Of a stretch of 64,000 bases of DNA, positions 17,547-25,905 are shown one piece after another. Where the stretch lies: positions 1 through 64,000 of the forward strand of contig NZ_BLZO01000126.1 of NCBI RefSeq assembly GCF_014132355.1. The letters run 5' to 3'. The stretch is from Okeania sp. KiyG1. GTDB taxonomy: Bacteria > Cyanobacteriota > Cyanobacteriia > Cyanobacteriales > Microcoleaceae. Made by a program: the position numbers and the translations under genes. The notes under the pieces were generated by a model. It was not told where the DNA came from. It saw nothing but the letters and a program-made list of their open reading frames with translations, and made no database searches. Position 1 is the stretch's first letter. Each line of letters opens with the position of its first letter.

Positions 17547-17682
17547 AAACTCATTATCATACTAGAAGGGAATTATCCACCAAGGAGAATTAAAGTTCAT
17601 TAATTAAATTGCCCATAACCTAACCTCAGTTATTGTTTGAATATTTTCATGCATCTGATTGCTGTTTGCGGACCATGACAAA
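17547..17682. repeat. Repeat F; inverted partner at 52746-52885
   Basis: About 135 bp (AACTCATTATCATACTAGA, CCATAACCTAACCTCAGTTA, CATCTGATTGCTGTTTGCGG) recurs in reverse complement at 52746-52885 with scattered differences. Both copies end at the CAAACAGCA/TGACC motif. Confidence 0.65.
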
Positions 17683-17726
17683 CGGAAATGCGAGCTAGCT
17701 CAATGCTTACTATATTTGCCTAAAGA

Positions 17727-17858
17727 ATATTTTTGTTTGACTTTTATAAAGAAGGTTTCCCCTAGCAGTGGTTAAGCACAAAAAAAGAATTTCAAGTTAT
17801 GGTAGAAGCAGTTGATATTCTTACAAGTTTGGGGCAACCAAATCAAAATTTGGATTAA
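17727..17858 (+). pseudogene. proV C-terminal relic (duplicate)
   Basis: The sequence resembles the last codons of the ATPase at 10966: GGTTTCCCCTAGCAGT, CACAAAAAA.GAATTTCAAG, GTTGAT.TTCTTACAAGTTT, GGGCAACCAAAT. It lacks one base in the FYKKGFPL region and so is out of frame. It lies 28 nt before the second permease gene, at the spacing expected of the intact operon. Confidence 0.8.
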
Positions 17859-17885
17859 ACCAACATTACTAGGAGATAGTCGATT

Positions 17886-19876
17886 TTGTTGATTTTGAAT
17901 TATTTGCCTCACCACTTCATAGCTGAAACTCAAGGAGGATTAGAAATTTTATTTAACCCATTTGAATCTTATACTTTACCCCTAGACGAATGGGTTAACA
18001 CTGCCGTTAATTTTCTAGTTGATAACTTTCGTTTCCTATTTCAAGAGATCAGTTCACCCATAAAAGATACTCTGGAAATAATTAAATCTGGTTTTCTAGC
18101 TCTTCCTCCCTTAATCTTTCTCATAATTATCGGCCTGCTGGTCTGGCAAGTAGCAGGAAGGAAACTAGCCATTTACAGCATCATCGCTCTTTGTATAATT
18201 GGTTTTTGTGGAGCTTGGGAGGAAGCAATGGTTTCCCTGGCCCTGGTTCTAACCGCCGTAATATTTTGTATGTTAGTGGGTATTCCTCTAGGTATTCTTA
18301 GTGCCATTAGCGATCGCTTCAACAAAATATTACGTCCCCTCCTAGATGCTATGCAAACTCTTCCGAGTTTCGTCTACCTAGTACCTGTAGTAATGTTATT
18401 TGGAATTGGAGAAGTTTCCGGCATTATTGCCACATTTGTTTTTGCAGTCCCCCCTCTAATTCGTCTGACAAATCTGGGCATTAGGCAAGTATCTCCAGAA
18501 GCAGTAGAAGCAGCTTTAGCTTTTGGCTCAACTCGCCAACAAGTTTTATTGGAAGTGCAAATTCCTTTAGCTTTGCCTACTATTTTGGCTGGCACAAACC
18601 AAGCAATTTTATTGGCCTTATCAATGTCAGTTGTCACCTCAATGATTGGGGTAGAGGGATTAGGACAAATGGTATTACAAGGTCTGGGTCGTTTAAATGT
18701 TGGACTAGCTGCTGTAGGTGGTTTGGGTATTGTTTTAATTGCGGTGATGCTCGACCGTATCACTCAAGCTATTAGTCAGGGAAAAGTTCTTTCTTGGCAA
18801 GAGCGAGGTTTAATTGGATGGTGGCGGTCTCGTGGCTTTTCCAAACAGAAAGGTACAACTCTAGGGATAAGTATTTTGGTTGCTTTGCTGGTTGGTGTTA
18901 CTGGCTGGCAATTAATGTCTCAAACTACTATAAATTCAAAAAATGAAGCATTGCCAGGGAATGGAATAATTGTCCGGTCTACTTCTGGCCTGGAAACATC
19001 CGGTATATTTATTACAGAGATTGTGAATATTGGGCTGGAGAAATTAGGCTATCAGGTGAAAGGACCAAAGCAATTGAATGTTCCAGCTATGCATATTGCT
19101 GTGAGTAATGATGATGTGGACTTTACTGGTGTCCATTGGCAAATTGCCCACAAAGAATTTTTTGACAAGAATGGTGGGGAAGATAAGTTAGAACGAGTTG
19201 GAACGCTTATTTCTGATTGTCAAGCGGGGTATCAGATAGATAAACAGACTGCTGAGAAATATAATATTACTGATTTATCGCAACTCAAAGATCCAAAAAT
19301 TGCTAAACTTTTTGATTCAGATGGTGATGGTAAGGCAAATTTAATCGGTTGTACTGCTGGTTGGGTGTGTGAAAGAGTAATAAATCATCATTTACAGGTT
19401 TACGGACTTGAGGATACTGTTGAGCAAATTGAAGGAGATTATTCTTCTTTAATGGTAGATACTTTGACCCGTTATCGGCAAGGTAAACCTATTCTTTATT
19501 TTACTTGGACTCCTCATTGGTTAGCTTCGATTTTAAAAGTTGAGGAGGATGTGGAATGGTTGAGTGTTCCTTTTACATCCTTATTAGAAGCTCAGGGAAA
19601 TTTCACTGAAAAAGATACTTCAGTTAATGGAAAAAAATCTTGGTATTCCAGTCGATCGAGTTCGGATATTAGCTAATAAGAATTTTTTTGCAGGATAATC
19701 CAGTTGTTCAAAGTTTATTTGAACAGATTGAAATTCCTCTAGAGGATGTCAACCTCCAACAGGAAAAAGTTAAAAATGGGGAGAATAAACCTGTAGATAT
19801 TCGCCGTCATGCTGAAGAATGGGTTGCCGATCATCAAGATTTATTTGATAGTTGGTTGTCAGTAGCTTTGAATTGA
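17886..19876 (+). pseudogene. ABC permease/substrate-binding fusion, copy 2, frameshifted
   Basis: This tandem duplicate of the 14789 gene has the same permease (LPSFVYLVPVVMLFGI, SMIGVEGLGQ) and binding domain (TGVHWQIAHKEFF, FTWTPHWLAS). Two homopolymers break it: A7 at 19631-19637 and T7 at 19683-19689. Reading through both restores GIPVDRVRILANK and then QDNPVVQSLFEQIE to LSVALN. The stop overlaps the start of an inverted IS end (TTGAC at 19873). AGGAGA at 17871-17876 favours TTG at 17886 or 17889. A truncated 596-residue product could still contain most domains. Confidence 0.85.
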
Positions 19877-20010
19877 CATCCTCCCCGCGTTGAATCAATA
19901 GATAAAACCGGGATTCTTAACAATCACGGGTTAGGCTTTCTGCTGCCTCTTACAGAAGAGCTGCCCTAACAATGCACCTACCCTCCGGCAATTACCGAAT
20001 TATTAATTAT
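19873..20010 (-). mobile_element. Right end of an IS200/IS605 tnpB element (minus strand), tnpB lost
   Basis: TTGACATCCTCCCCGCG on the plus strand is the inverse of the GGATGTCAA end. It is followed by GGGATTCTTAACA and CGGCAATTACCG, resembling the omega-RNA region at 23599-23720. No tnpB reading frame remains. The spacer to 21306 holds a GGGGG-rich patch (20155-20230), a palindrome, MITE-A and repeat G. Confidence 0.6.
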
Positions 20011-20507
20011 TAATAATTCGCCCCTTGAAGCCTCCCCTTTTAAGGGGAAAAAAGCGGTCGAGAGATGGCGAGGTCTCCTCGCTGTCCGACCATCGACCAA
20101 GAAAAGAAGGCGTTGCTGAATTGAAGTATGAATGCACGATTGCTTGGTTCTGCTCAAGCCCCCGCGCATCCCCCACGCATTGGGGGACTTTTAGAGTTTT
20201 ATTCCCCCCAATTTTGGGGGGTTAGGGGCAAGGCTAATTCTTTGTCGTCAGAGAATATTCATAAGAAATACAAAAAATTATGCAAATATACAAATCTCTC
20301 CATCTCCCCATCCCCCCATCTCCCCATAAATTTTTCTAAGCGTGACAATAAATAGACCCTGGGGGTTAGGGTAGCTCTGCATCATACCCATAATCAGCAA
20401 CGCCGAAAAGAAATAATATTTCCTTATATTCAATTCCGTAGCGGTTTTAAGCAGAGGTAATTATCAATTATCAATTAATCAGGACTTACGCAGAACCACC
20501 ACATCTA

Positions 20508-20558
20508 GTAGGGGCGTTAACGATAGTTATGCGCAAGCTTTCGGCCGTTTGCCCCTAC
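20508..20558. repeat. 51-bp GTAGGGGCG palindromic repeat, copy 2
   Basis: GTAGGGGCGTTAACGATAG through GGCCGTTTGCCCCTAC is almost identical to 6309-6359, in intergenic DNA 12 bp before MITE-A. Confidence 0.8.
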
Positions 20559-20570
20559 AAATGCTGTATA

Positions 20571-20751
20571 ATATCATGTCCGTTTATATCGTTTGTATAA
20601 ACCCAAGGGTGAATATCTACAGGAAATAATGGTTTTTTTCTTGCGAGGGTAGCCTTCGGACCTCTTTCCTGTTCTCTCTTCCAACTTCGGTCTTCCAACT
20701 TCGGTCTTCCTTATCTTTGCCATACAATACTGATGCTACCGGACATGATAT
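20571..20751. mobile_element. MITE-A copy 3 (181 bp)
   Basis: ATATCATGTCCG (20571-20582) and CGGACATGATAT (20740-20751) are perfect terminal inverted repeats. The body contains GGGTGAATATCTACAGGAAA and a tandem of CCAACTTCGGTCTT. Confidence 0.8.
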
Positions 20752-20832
20752 GAATTAATAGCTGATAGCTGAATGCTGATAGCTGAATACTTACAAATTA
20801 ATTTTGTTAAAATTTATACAAAAAGCGTTGGT

Positions 20833-20930
20833 AAATCAAAAGATGAAACCTTAAAGTTCATTCCTCTGTGATAGTTCTAAATATTCAACAAGAGTAGACA
20901 AGGGGTGTTGCCTCTAACAGAAAATCATCT
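20833..20930. repeat. Repeat G; related sequence at 53977-54082
   Basis: Both read AAATCA.AGATGAAACCTTAA, then a variable part with GGGGTG..CCT or GGGTCTCACCCCT, then AAAATCATCTTA. The pattern of a fixed frame around a variable hairpin could be a structured RNA or mobile-element part. Confidence 0.4.
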
Positions 20931-21306
20931 TAGGAATTACCAGTCACCTACAAAGGTATCTTCTTAATAGTCGCAGTTTTATAGCAGTTTTTGATTATAT
21001 CAATATGATTTACAATAATTATGAATAGTATTAGTTATTATGATTATGTCATTTTTCTAGATCTATATAGAATCTAGTAAAGTCTTCACAAACTTCATAT
21101 ATTTAGATGCTTTAAGAGGAGTTAAGATTTACTAAAAATGGAGCTTTATTGTTGCTATTTTTTTTGCTTAAGACTACTCTGAGTATGTAGAGTTACTTAG
21201 TTAAAAGTTTTTGAAACAAATAACATAGCTAACTCTAAATGGGTGATGAATCAGATCTCCCTTATTACCCTTTTTTTGAAAACTATCTATATCTAAGGAT
21301 TCAACG

Positions 21307-22059
21307 ATGAATTTACCGAACTTATTACAAAAGCTAGCTCCTGTTGGAGTAGCAGCTATCGGCGCGATCGCTATAACTGGCATTTCTACTGCTCCTGTTC
21401 AAGCTGGTGGAATATCTACTCTAGAATGGGATAATGGAGCAAGTAACTTCAATCAGGAAATGAAAGATGTTTTGGGTGCTGGTATGGGTAGTTTTGATGT
21501 TACCTTCAGTCCCCTAGAGTTGGGAGGATCGGCAGCTAGTTTTATCGCTACCAATCACTTTGCACCCTTCTTCGATACTCCTGGATTATTTGATATAATA
21601 CCTGGTGATTCTGTCGTAGGAACTTTTGAACTGGATTCTATGGTTACTATTAACCCAAGTCCTGGTGTTGCTCTTGCGGGAATGTTCGAACTTACAAACG
21701 ATCTGAAATTCACCTTTGATAATGATGGGAGTGGTGATGTTAGCGAAGGTGATGTAATGGCTACCATGAAAGCAGGAGCGATGTTCTTAGGTGAAGAGCT
21801 AGACAGTGGTGCTGTTGAAGTAGTTCTCACTGAAGGAGACTGGTGGTTCGACATACCTGAATCTGAAGACAAACCAGCCCTGACGATCAAATCAATCGAC
21901 AGTGTACTTGTATTTGGAGATCTTGAGGGTCCTGATGGAGGAACCTATGCTGCACAAGGTGAAATAGTCAAAGCACCCGAACCTGCTTCGATGTTAGGTA
22001 TTCTGGCCTTTGGTGGCTTGGGTTTGTCCATGGTTAAGCGCAAGCAAGAAACAAAATAG
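21307..22059 (+). CDS. PEP-CTERM sorting-domain exported protein, copy 1
   Basis: This 250-residue exported protein has an N-terminal signal peptide (about 1-33, ending PVQA) and a C-terminal PEP-CTERM tripartite tail: PEPAS, a hydrophobic helix (MLGILAFGGLGLSMV) and KRKQ. Such tails are cut by exosortase in strains that make exopolysaccharide. Residues 138-149, DNDGSGDVSEGD, match a calcium-binding EF-hand/dockerin-type loop. The AAGGA site lies 7 nt before the ATG. Its leader and coding sequence are duplicated at 22137-23007. Its function beyond export to the envelope or slime is unknown. Confidence 0.85.
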   Translation: MNLPNLLQKLAPVGVAAIGAIAITGISTAPVQAGGISTLEWDNGASNFNQEMKDVLGAGMGSFDVTFSPLELGGSAASFIATNHFAPFFDTPGLFDIIPGDSVVGTFELDSMVTINPSPGVALAGMFELTNDLKFTFDNDGSGDVSEGDVMATMKAGAMFLGEELDSGAVEVVLTEGDWWFDIPESEDKPALTIKSIDSVLVFGDLEGPDGGTYAAQGEIVKAPEPASMLGILAFGGLGLSMVKRKQETK

Positions 22060-22245
22060 TTACCAGGGTCTGCCAAACACTGATAACTTGATATATTTTG
22101 ATTTAGCAATTTTTAGTTTTGCTTAAGAGCTAAAGCTTATTTAAAATATTTTAAACAAGCAAAATCGCTCACTATAAATGGGTGATGAATCAGATCTCCC
22201 TTATTACCGTTGTCTTGAAAAGTATCTATATCTAAGGATTCAACG

Positions 22246-23007
22246 ATGAATTTACCGAACTTCTTACAAAAGCTAGCTCCTGTTGGAGTAGCAGCTATCG
22301 GCGCGATCGCTATAACTGGCATTTCTACTGCTCCTGTTCAAGCTACTCCAGGTGAAGTATCTACCCTAGAATGGAGTAATGGAGCAACTAACTTCAATCA
22401 GGAAATGAAAGATGTTTTTGATGCTGGTATGGGTAATAGTTTTGATGTTACCTTCAGTCCCCTATCTTTGGGAGAACAAGCAGCTGTTTTTATCGCTACC
22501 AATCACTTTGCACCCTTCTTCGATACTCCTGGATTGTATGATATAATACCGTCTGATTCTGCCATGGGAACTTTTGAACTGGATTCTATGGTTACTATTA
22601 ACCCAGGTCCTGGTGTTGATCGTGCGGGAATGTTTGAACTTACAAAGGATCTGAAATTCACCTTTGATACTGATGAGAACGGTGTCGTTAGCGATGGTGA
22701 TGTAATGGCTACCATGAAAGCAGGAGCGATGTTCTTAGGTGAAGAGCTAGACAGTGGTGCTGTTGAAGTAGCTCTCACTCAAGGAGACTGGTGGTTCGAC
22801 ATACCTGAATCTGAAGACAAACCAGCCCTGACGATCAAATCACAGGACAGTGTACTTGCATTTGGAGATCTTGAGGGTCCTGATGGAGGAACCTATGCTG
22901 CTGAAGGTGAAATAGTCAAAACACCTGAACCTGCTTCGATGTTGGGTGTTCTTGCCTTTGGTGGCTTGGGTTTGTCCATGGTTAAGCGCAAGCAAGAAAC
23001 AAAATAG
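22246..23007 (+). CDS. PEP-CTERM sorting-domain exported protein, copy 2
   Basis: This 253-residue tandem paralogue of 21307 has an almost identical signal peptide and PEP-CTERM tail. The EF-hand-like loop is changed to DTDENGVVSDGD, which keeps the acidic ligand positions. The leader GGGTGATGAATCAGATCTCC to TCTAAGGATTCAACG is repeated from copy 1, so each gene probably has its own promoter. A hairpin terminator follows at 23067-23099. Confidence 0.85.
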   Translation: MNLPNFLQKLAPVGVAAIGAIAITGISTAPVQATPGEVSTLEWSNGATNFNQEMKDVFDAGMGNSFDVTFSPLSLGEQAAVFIATNHFAPFFDTPGLYDIIPSDSAMGTFELDSMVTINPGPGVDRAGMFELTKDLKFTFDTDENGVVSDGDVMATMKAGAMFLGEELDSGAVEVALTQGDWWFDIPESEDKPALTIKSQDSVLAFGDLEGPDGGTYAAEGEIVKTPEPASMLGVLAFGGLGLSMVKRKQETK

Positions 23008-23066
23008 TTACCAGGGTCTGCCAAACACTGATAACTTGATATAGTTTGATTTAGTCATTTTAGTGG

Positions 23067-23099
23067 GGTTAAGATTATAATGTTAACACAATCTTAACC
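23067..23099 (+). terminator. Hairpin terminator after PEP-CTERM copy 2
   Basis: GGTTAAGATT (23067-23076) pairs with AATCTTAACC (23090-23099), followed by TTACTATTTTA. The same structure with compensating context follows the third, truncated copy. Confidence 0.6.
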
Positions 23100-23135
23100 T
23101 TACTATTTTAATCATACCACGACGATCAATATTAA

Positions 23136-23396
23136 TTGAATAGGTCTGGATTACTAGACAACCCACTAAAACCGATAAAAGGTTGGAATAGTGGAGATTT
23201 AGCGTTGAATATTGAAACAGGGGAAGTAGGTAGAGTTAATCCTCGGTCAAAATCAAATAGTTTTAATTTCACAGTGCCAGGACACAAAGCAAAAAGTGTT
23301 CATGTAAGTAAATTAAAAGTTGTACATAAAAAAGACGGTTATACCTATACATTTTGTCCACAGTTGTCCATAAATGTCGAGGAAAATGCCGTCTAA
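23136..23396 (+). pseudogene. C-terminal relic of an IscB/IsrB (RRXRR) nuclease
   Basis: The 86-codon frame reads KGWNSGDLALNIETGEVGRV, FNFTVPGHKAKSVHVSKLKV, VHKKDGYTYTF. This matches the layout of the C-terminal target-interaction domain of IscB (GF.TGDIV, GEYVGRV, SGSF, and the end IHKKDGY.Y.F). The RuvC and HNH parts are absent. The start (TTG) is formal only. It begins where the sequence flanking PEP-CTERM copies 2 and 3 diverges, so it arrived by insertion. Assignment rests on motif order, not on a search. Confidence 0.5.
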
Positions 23397-23598
23397 AACT
23401 TAACAGTGCAAAGTTCTTGGAATAACTATTGCTAGCTAAGGCTTTCAGCGATCTAAGAGTTAAAAACTCATAATTCAAAGCTGTAAGTACTGTAAGCGTT
23501 TTCCAGTAATACTTTCAGCCTTTTAAGCAAATAGTTTTTTGGCATAACTTTGTACTCTCCAGCTGGATTATTTAAACCTATTAACTTAAACTTCTCGA

Positions 23599-23849
23599 TT
23601 GACATCCTCCCGACGCTGCTCTACGACACAGCGCGGGATTCCTTAACATCACTCATCGGGGCTTTCTGTTTCTTAGCACCCGCCTTCCGGGATTTATTCC
23701 CTTCCGGTCTTACCGAATAATTAATAATTAAACAATATTTATGTCCATTTTTGTCTACCTTAAACCATCTATCAAAGGCAAGTTTTACCCGTTTTATGCA
23801 ATCTTGGCATACCTGAGAATGAATTAGCTTGTAGGAAGGAAACTTGTCT
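23599..23849 (-). pseudogene. tnpB element remnant (N-terminal piece joined to right end)
   Basis: On the minus strand, DKFPSYKLIHSQVCQDCIKR, VKLAFDRWFKV is the early helical part of TnpB (compare HSQVLQ..I.R). It runs into an omega-RNA-like segment and the end GGAGGATGTCAA (inverse at 23599). The rest of tnpB has been deleted. The insertion removed the 5' part of a third PEP-CTERM gene, whose tail starts at 23850. The spacer 23397-23598 shows nothing recognisable. Confidence 0.7.
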
Positions 23850-23918
23850 TTGTTAGGTATTCTTGCCCTTGGTGGCTTGGGTTTGTCCATGATTAAGCGC
23901 AAGCAAGAAAAAAAATAG
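23850..23918 (+). pseudogene. PEP-CTERM protein, copy 3, tail only
   Basis: The last 22 codons, LLGILALGGLGLSMIKRKQ, and about 140 bp of downstream sequence match copy 2, including the terminator. Everything upstream is replaced by the tnpB remnant. Confidence 0.85.
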
Positions 23919-23977
23919 TTACCAGGGTCTGCCAAACACTGATAACTTGATATAGTTTGATTTAGTCATTTTAGTGA

Positions 23978-24010
23978 GGTTAAGATTATACTGTTGACAC
24001 AATCTTAACC
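23978..24010 (+). terminator. Hairpin terminator after PEP-CTERM copy 3
   Basis: GGTTAAGATT (23978-23987) and AATCTTAACC (24001-24010) form the same stem as 23067-23099 with a changed loop. Confidence 0.55.
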
Positions 24011-24102
24011 TTACTATCTTCATAATACCATGACGATCGATATTAATTCAATAGATTGGATTATTTCAGCATATTAACTGAAATCTAAAAAGCGTCCGGA
24101 GG

Positions 24103-24569
24103 AAGTACGCAGCGCCCGTTTTAACGGCTGGTTGAATAACGACACGCGGGTAATAAAGGGAATTAAAAGTCTGCTATACTAGATGAATAAGGAACAAGGT
24201 TTGTCGCCATGACATGACCGTGCTTTGCGGTGAAATTCCGGTGGACAGGAGACGGGGAATTAACTTCCTACGACGGCTGTTAGCTCCGCATTCGGCACCG
24301 AAAAGCAAGTAGGCAGCTAGAGCAGCGAGAAGATTGCTCCAACCAGTGCGAGTAAAACCACTCGTGAAAGCTAACAAAAAAAAAGTAAACTCACAGCTAG
24401 ATTTCCGTCTATGCCGAGGAGTTTAGGAGTCTGGCCTTCAGGCTTTAAGCAAATGTGGATTTATGAGGGGCTGCGTGCGGAATTTACTTCCGCACATTTA
24501 TTCGCCCCGTCCCAAATGGGGGTGGACTAACCACAGAATCCAGGGTGTTTCAACCCCTGGAGATGTCAA
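24103..24569 (+). ncRNA. HEARO-like structured RNA element, copy 1, no protein gene
   Basis: The 467-bp element matches 54189-54661. Conserved blocks are GTACGCAGCGCCCGTTTTAA, ACAAGGTTTGTCGC, GGACAGGAGACGGGGA, TTCCTACGACGGCTGTT, GCATTCGGCACCGAAAAGCA, AAACTCACAGCTAGATTT and TATGCCGAGGAGT. Stems keep their pairing while loops change (for example GTGCGGAA/TTCCGCAC around different pentaloops). It ends CCCCTGGAGATGTCAA, an IS608-type right end. Size and design suggest an IscB omega-RNA (HEARO) or a related scaffold whose nuclease gene was lost. The HEARO assignment is from memory of the family and needs a covariance search. Confidence 0.55.
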
Positions 24570-25146
24570 TTCCAGCCATATTCTTCTCAATCATTGCTTC
24601 TAATTGTTTGCGAGTAATACAACGACGTTCGGAACAATAGGCCATCAAATTAACACCATTCATCATTCGCACTGTACTAACTCTGACTCGAAAATCATCT
24701 GTCAGAAACCAACAACGTTCTTGTCCTTGGTTTCTTTCATATTCTGTGTCAATTGTCAAGACTCCATCTGTGGCAAAATGATATCTACCCACTACAGGAA
24801 TACCTTCAACATAGCCACGATTACGCAAAAATTTTCCAGTTAAGCCTATTTCTGAATCAGGAATATCTACTAAAATAGCAGCATAATTTGGATTAGGTTC
24901 ATCATCATCTAAATTATCTTGCCAGTTAAAACTTGCACCACCTGTTGCTAAAGCTGGATTGACATTTTGTTGTTGGCAAACTTCCAAAACTTTAGGGTCA
25001 TCTTTTGTTAAAACTTTGACGATCAAATTAGATTTCCCTGACTCATCTTGAACAGAATCAAAATGATGGACAGTACGTTGAGAAAACCATATTCCCTCAC
25101 TTTTAAGAAAAAAATCCATCATTGTCATTGGTGGTGTGAATTTCAT
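24550..25146 (-). CDS. CpcS/CpeS-family phycobilin lyase, second type
   Basis: The protein has 198 residues. Signatures are MTMMDFFLKSEGIWFSQRTV, NPNYAAILVDIPD, GKFLRNRGYVEGIPVVGRYH, ERCWFLTDDFRVRVSTVRMM and YCSERRCITRKQLE, which place it in the CpcS/CpeS lyase family, clade distinct from the gene at 5382. It would attach bilin to a phycobiliprotein. The start may be MKFT (25146) or the inner MTMMDF. Its last codons (GIDISRG) are supplied by the right end of the HEARO-like element, whose TCAA lies at 24566-24569, so the native C-terminus has been replaced. Confidence 0.85.
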   Translation of the reverse strand: MKFTPPMTMMDFFLKSEGIWFSQRTVHHFDSVQDESGKSNLIVKVLTKDDPKVLEVCQQQNVNPALATGGASFNWQDNLDDDEPNPNYAAILVDIPDSEIGLTGKFLRNRGYVEGIPVVGRYHFATDGVLTIDTEYERNQGQERCWFLTDDFRVRVSTVRMMNGVNLMAYCSERRCITRKQLEAMIEKNMAGIDISRG

Positions 25147-25197
25147 TTTTTTTGCCCCTAAAGTTTTGTTAACATCTAAAAGATTTTTAGCTAGAGC

Positions 25198-25282
25198 GTC
25201 GATTCATCTCACACCATAATTGAAAATTTGGTGTGAGATGAATCGACGGTAAATTCATGGGAGGAGATGTCCCATGAATTTA
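25198..25282. repeat. Two consecutive perfect hairpins
   Basis: GTCGATTCATCTCACACC (25198-25215) pairs perfectly with its inverse at 25230-25247. TAAATTCATGGGA (25250-25262) pairs with TCCCATGAATTTA (25270-25282). They lie 50-140 nt upstream of the lyase start on the other strand and could be the subterminal palindromes of an IS200/IS605 left end or a leader structure. Confidence 0.7.
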
Positions 25283-25283
25283 C

Positions 25284-25568
25284 AAATTTTATGTTATGAT
25301 AGACTCAAGTTGGTTTGAGTTAACAACCGCCAGCGATCAACCATGAAAATCAAATAAGATCAAATAAGATATGGGGTGATATCCCATCCATCCTAGTAAT
25401 CCGTTGGGAATGTCAAATCTGATGGCGGCCCTAGGTGATCAGCTTTTTGATTGGCCAAAGGGCGGCGGGGCATCCCGTCCTTAAAGCACGCGCTTGTCCG
25501 ACGGGATACCGGGACTGCGAAACGAGAAGCCCACACTATAGCTTTAGCTTAGTGTGGGAGTTTGTCAC
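25284..25568 (+). mobile_element. Structured IS right-end-like segment, no gene
   Basis: Several hairpins follow one another: ACTCAA/TTTGAGT near 25301, a GGGGCATCCCGTC/GACGGGAT pair at 25475-25507, and CCCACACTA/TAGTGTGGG at 25530-25558, then AGTTTGTCAC. The last unit is a right end commonly seen after cyanobacterial tnpB genes. With the hairpins at 25198-25282 it could be a gene-less IS200/IS605 derivative (PATE) of about 370 bp. Confidence 0.45.
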
Positions 25569-25628
25569 TTAAGAAAAATCAATAAAAATTATATTGAGAG
25601 TCTTAACAAAGTCAGAAGTCAGAAGTCA

Positions 25629-25678
25629 GTAGGGGCGTTAACGATAGTTATGCGAAGCAAACGGCCGTTCGCCCATAC
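25629..25678. repeat. 51-bp GTAGGGGCG palindromic repeat, copy 3
   Basis: GTAGGGGCGTTAACGATAG ... GGCCGTTCGCCCATAC is one base shorter than copies 1 and 2, with loop changes. Confidence 0.75.
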
Positions 25679-25727
25679 AGAAGTTAACCCACCCCTCGCC
25701 CCTCCTCCCAGGAGGGGAAGTAGGGCA

Positions 25728-25799
25728 TTTGAGCAAGCCTCCAAAATATTTCGCCTTAAAAGGCGGGGTTGCGCGACCCAATTATTTTGATAAAATTTT
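25728..25799. repeat. Interspersed hairpin repeat H, copy 2
   Basis: It matches 619-692; here the hairpin is CGCCTTAAAAGGCG. It lies directly after a CCTCCTCCCAGGAGGGG hairpin and before the pentapeptide gene. Confidence 0.6.
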
Positions 25800-25905
25800 C
25801 ACACTCCCGACATCAAATCAAAGATTATAACGGGAGTCCTCTTTAAAGATTTTTTGATAGAATAGCTCAAATATATACTTTAATAGCGAACTCCCTTCAA
25901 ACAAA

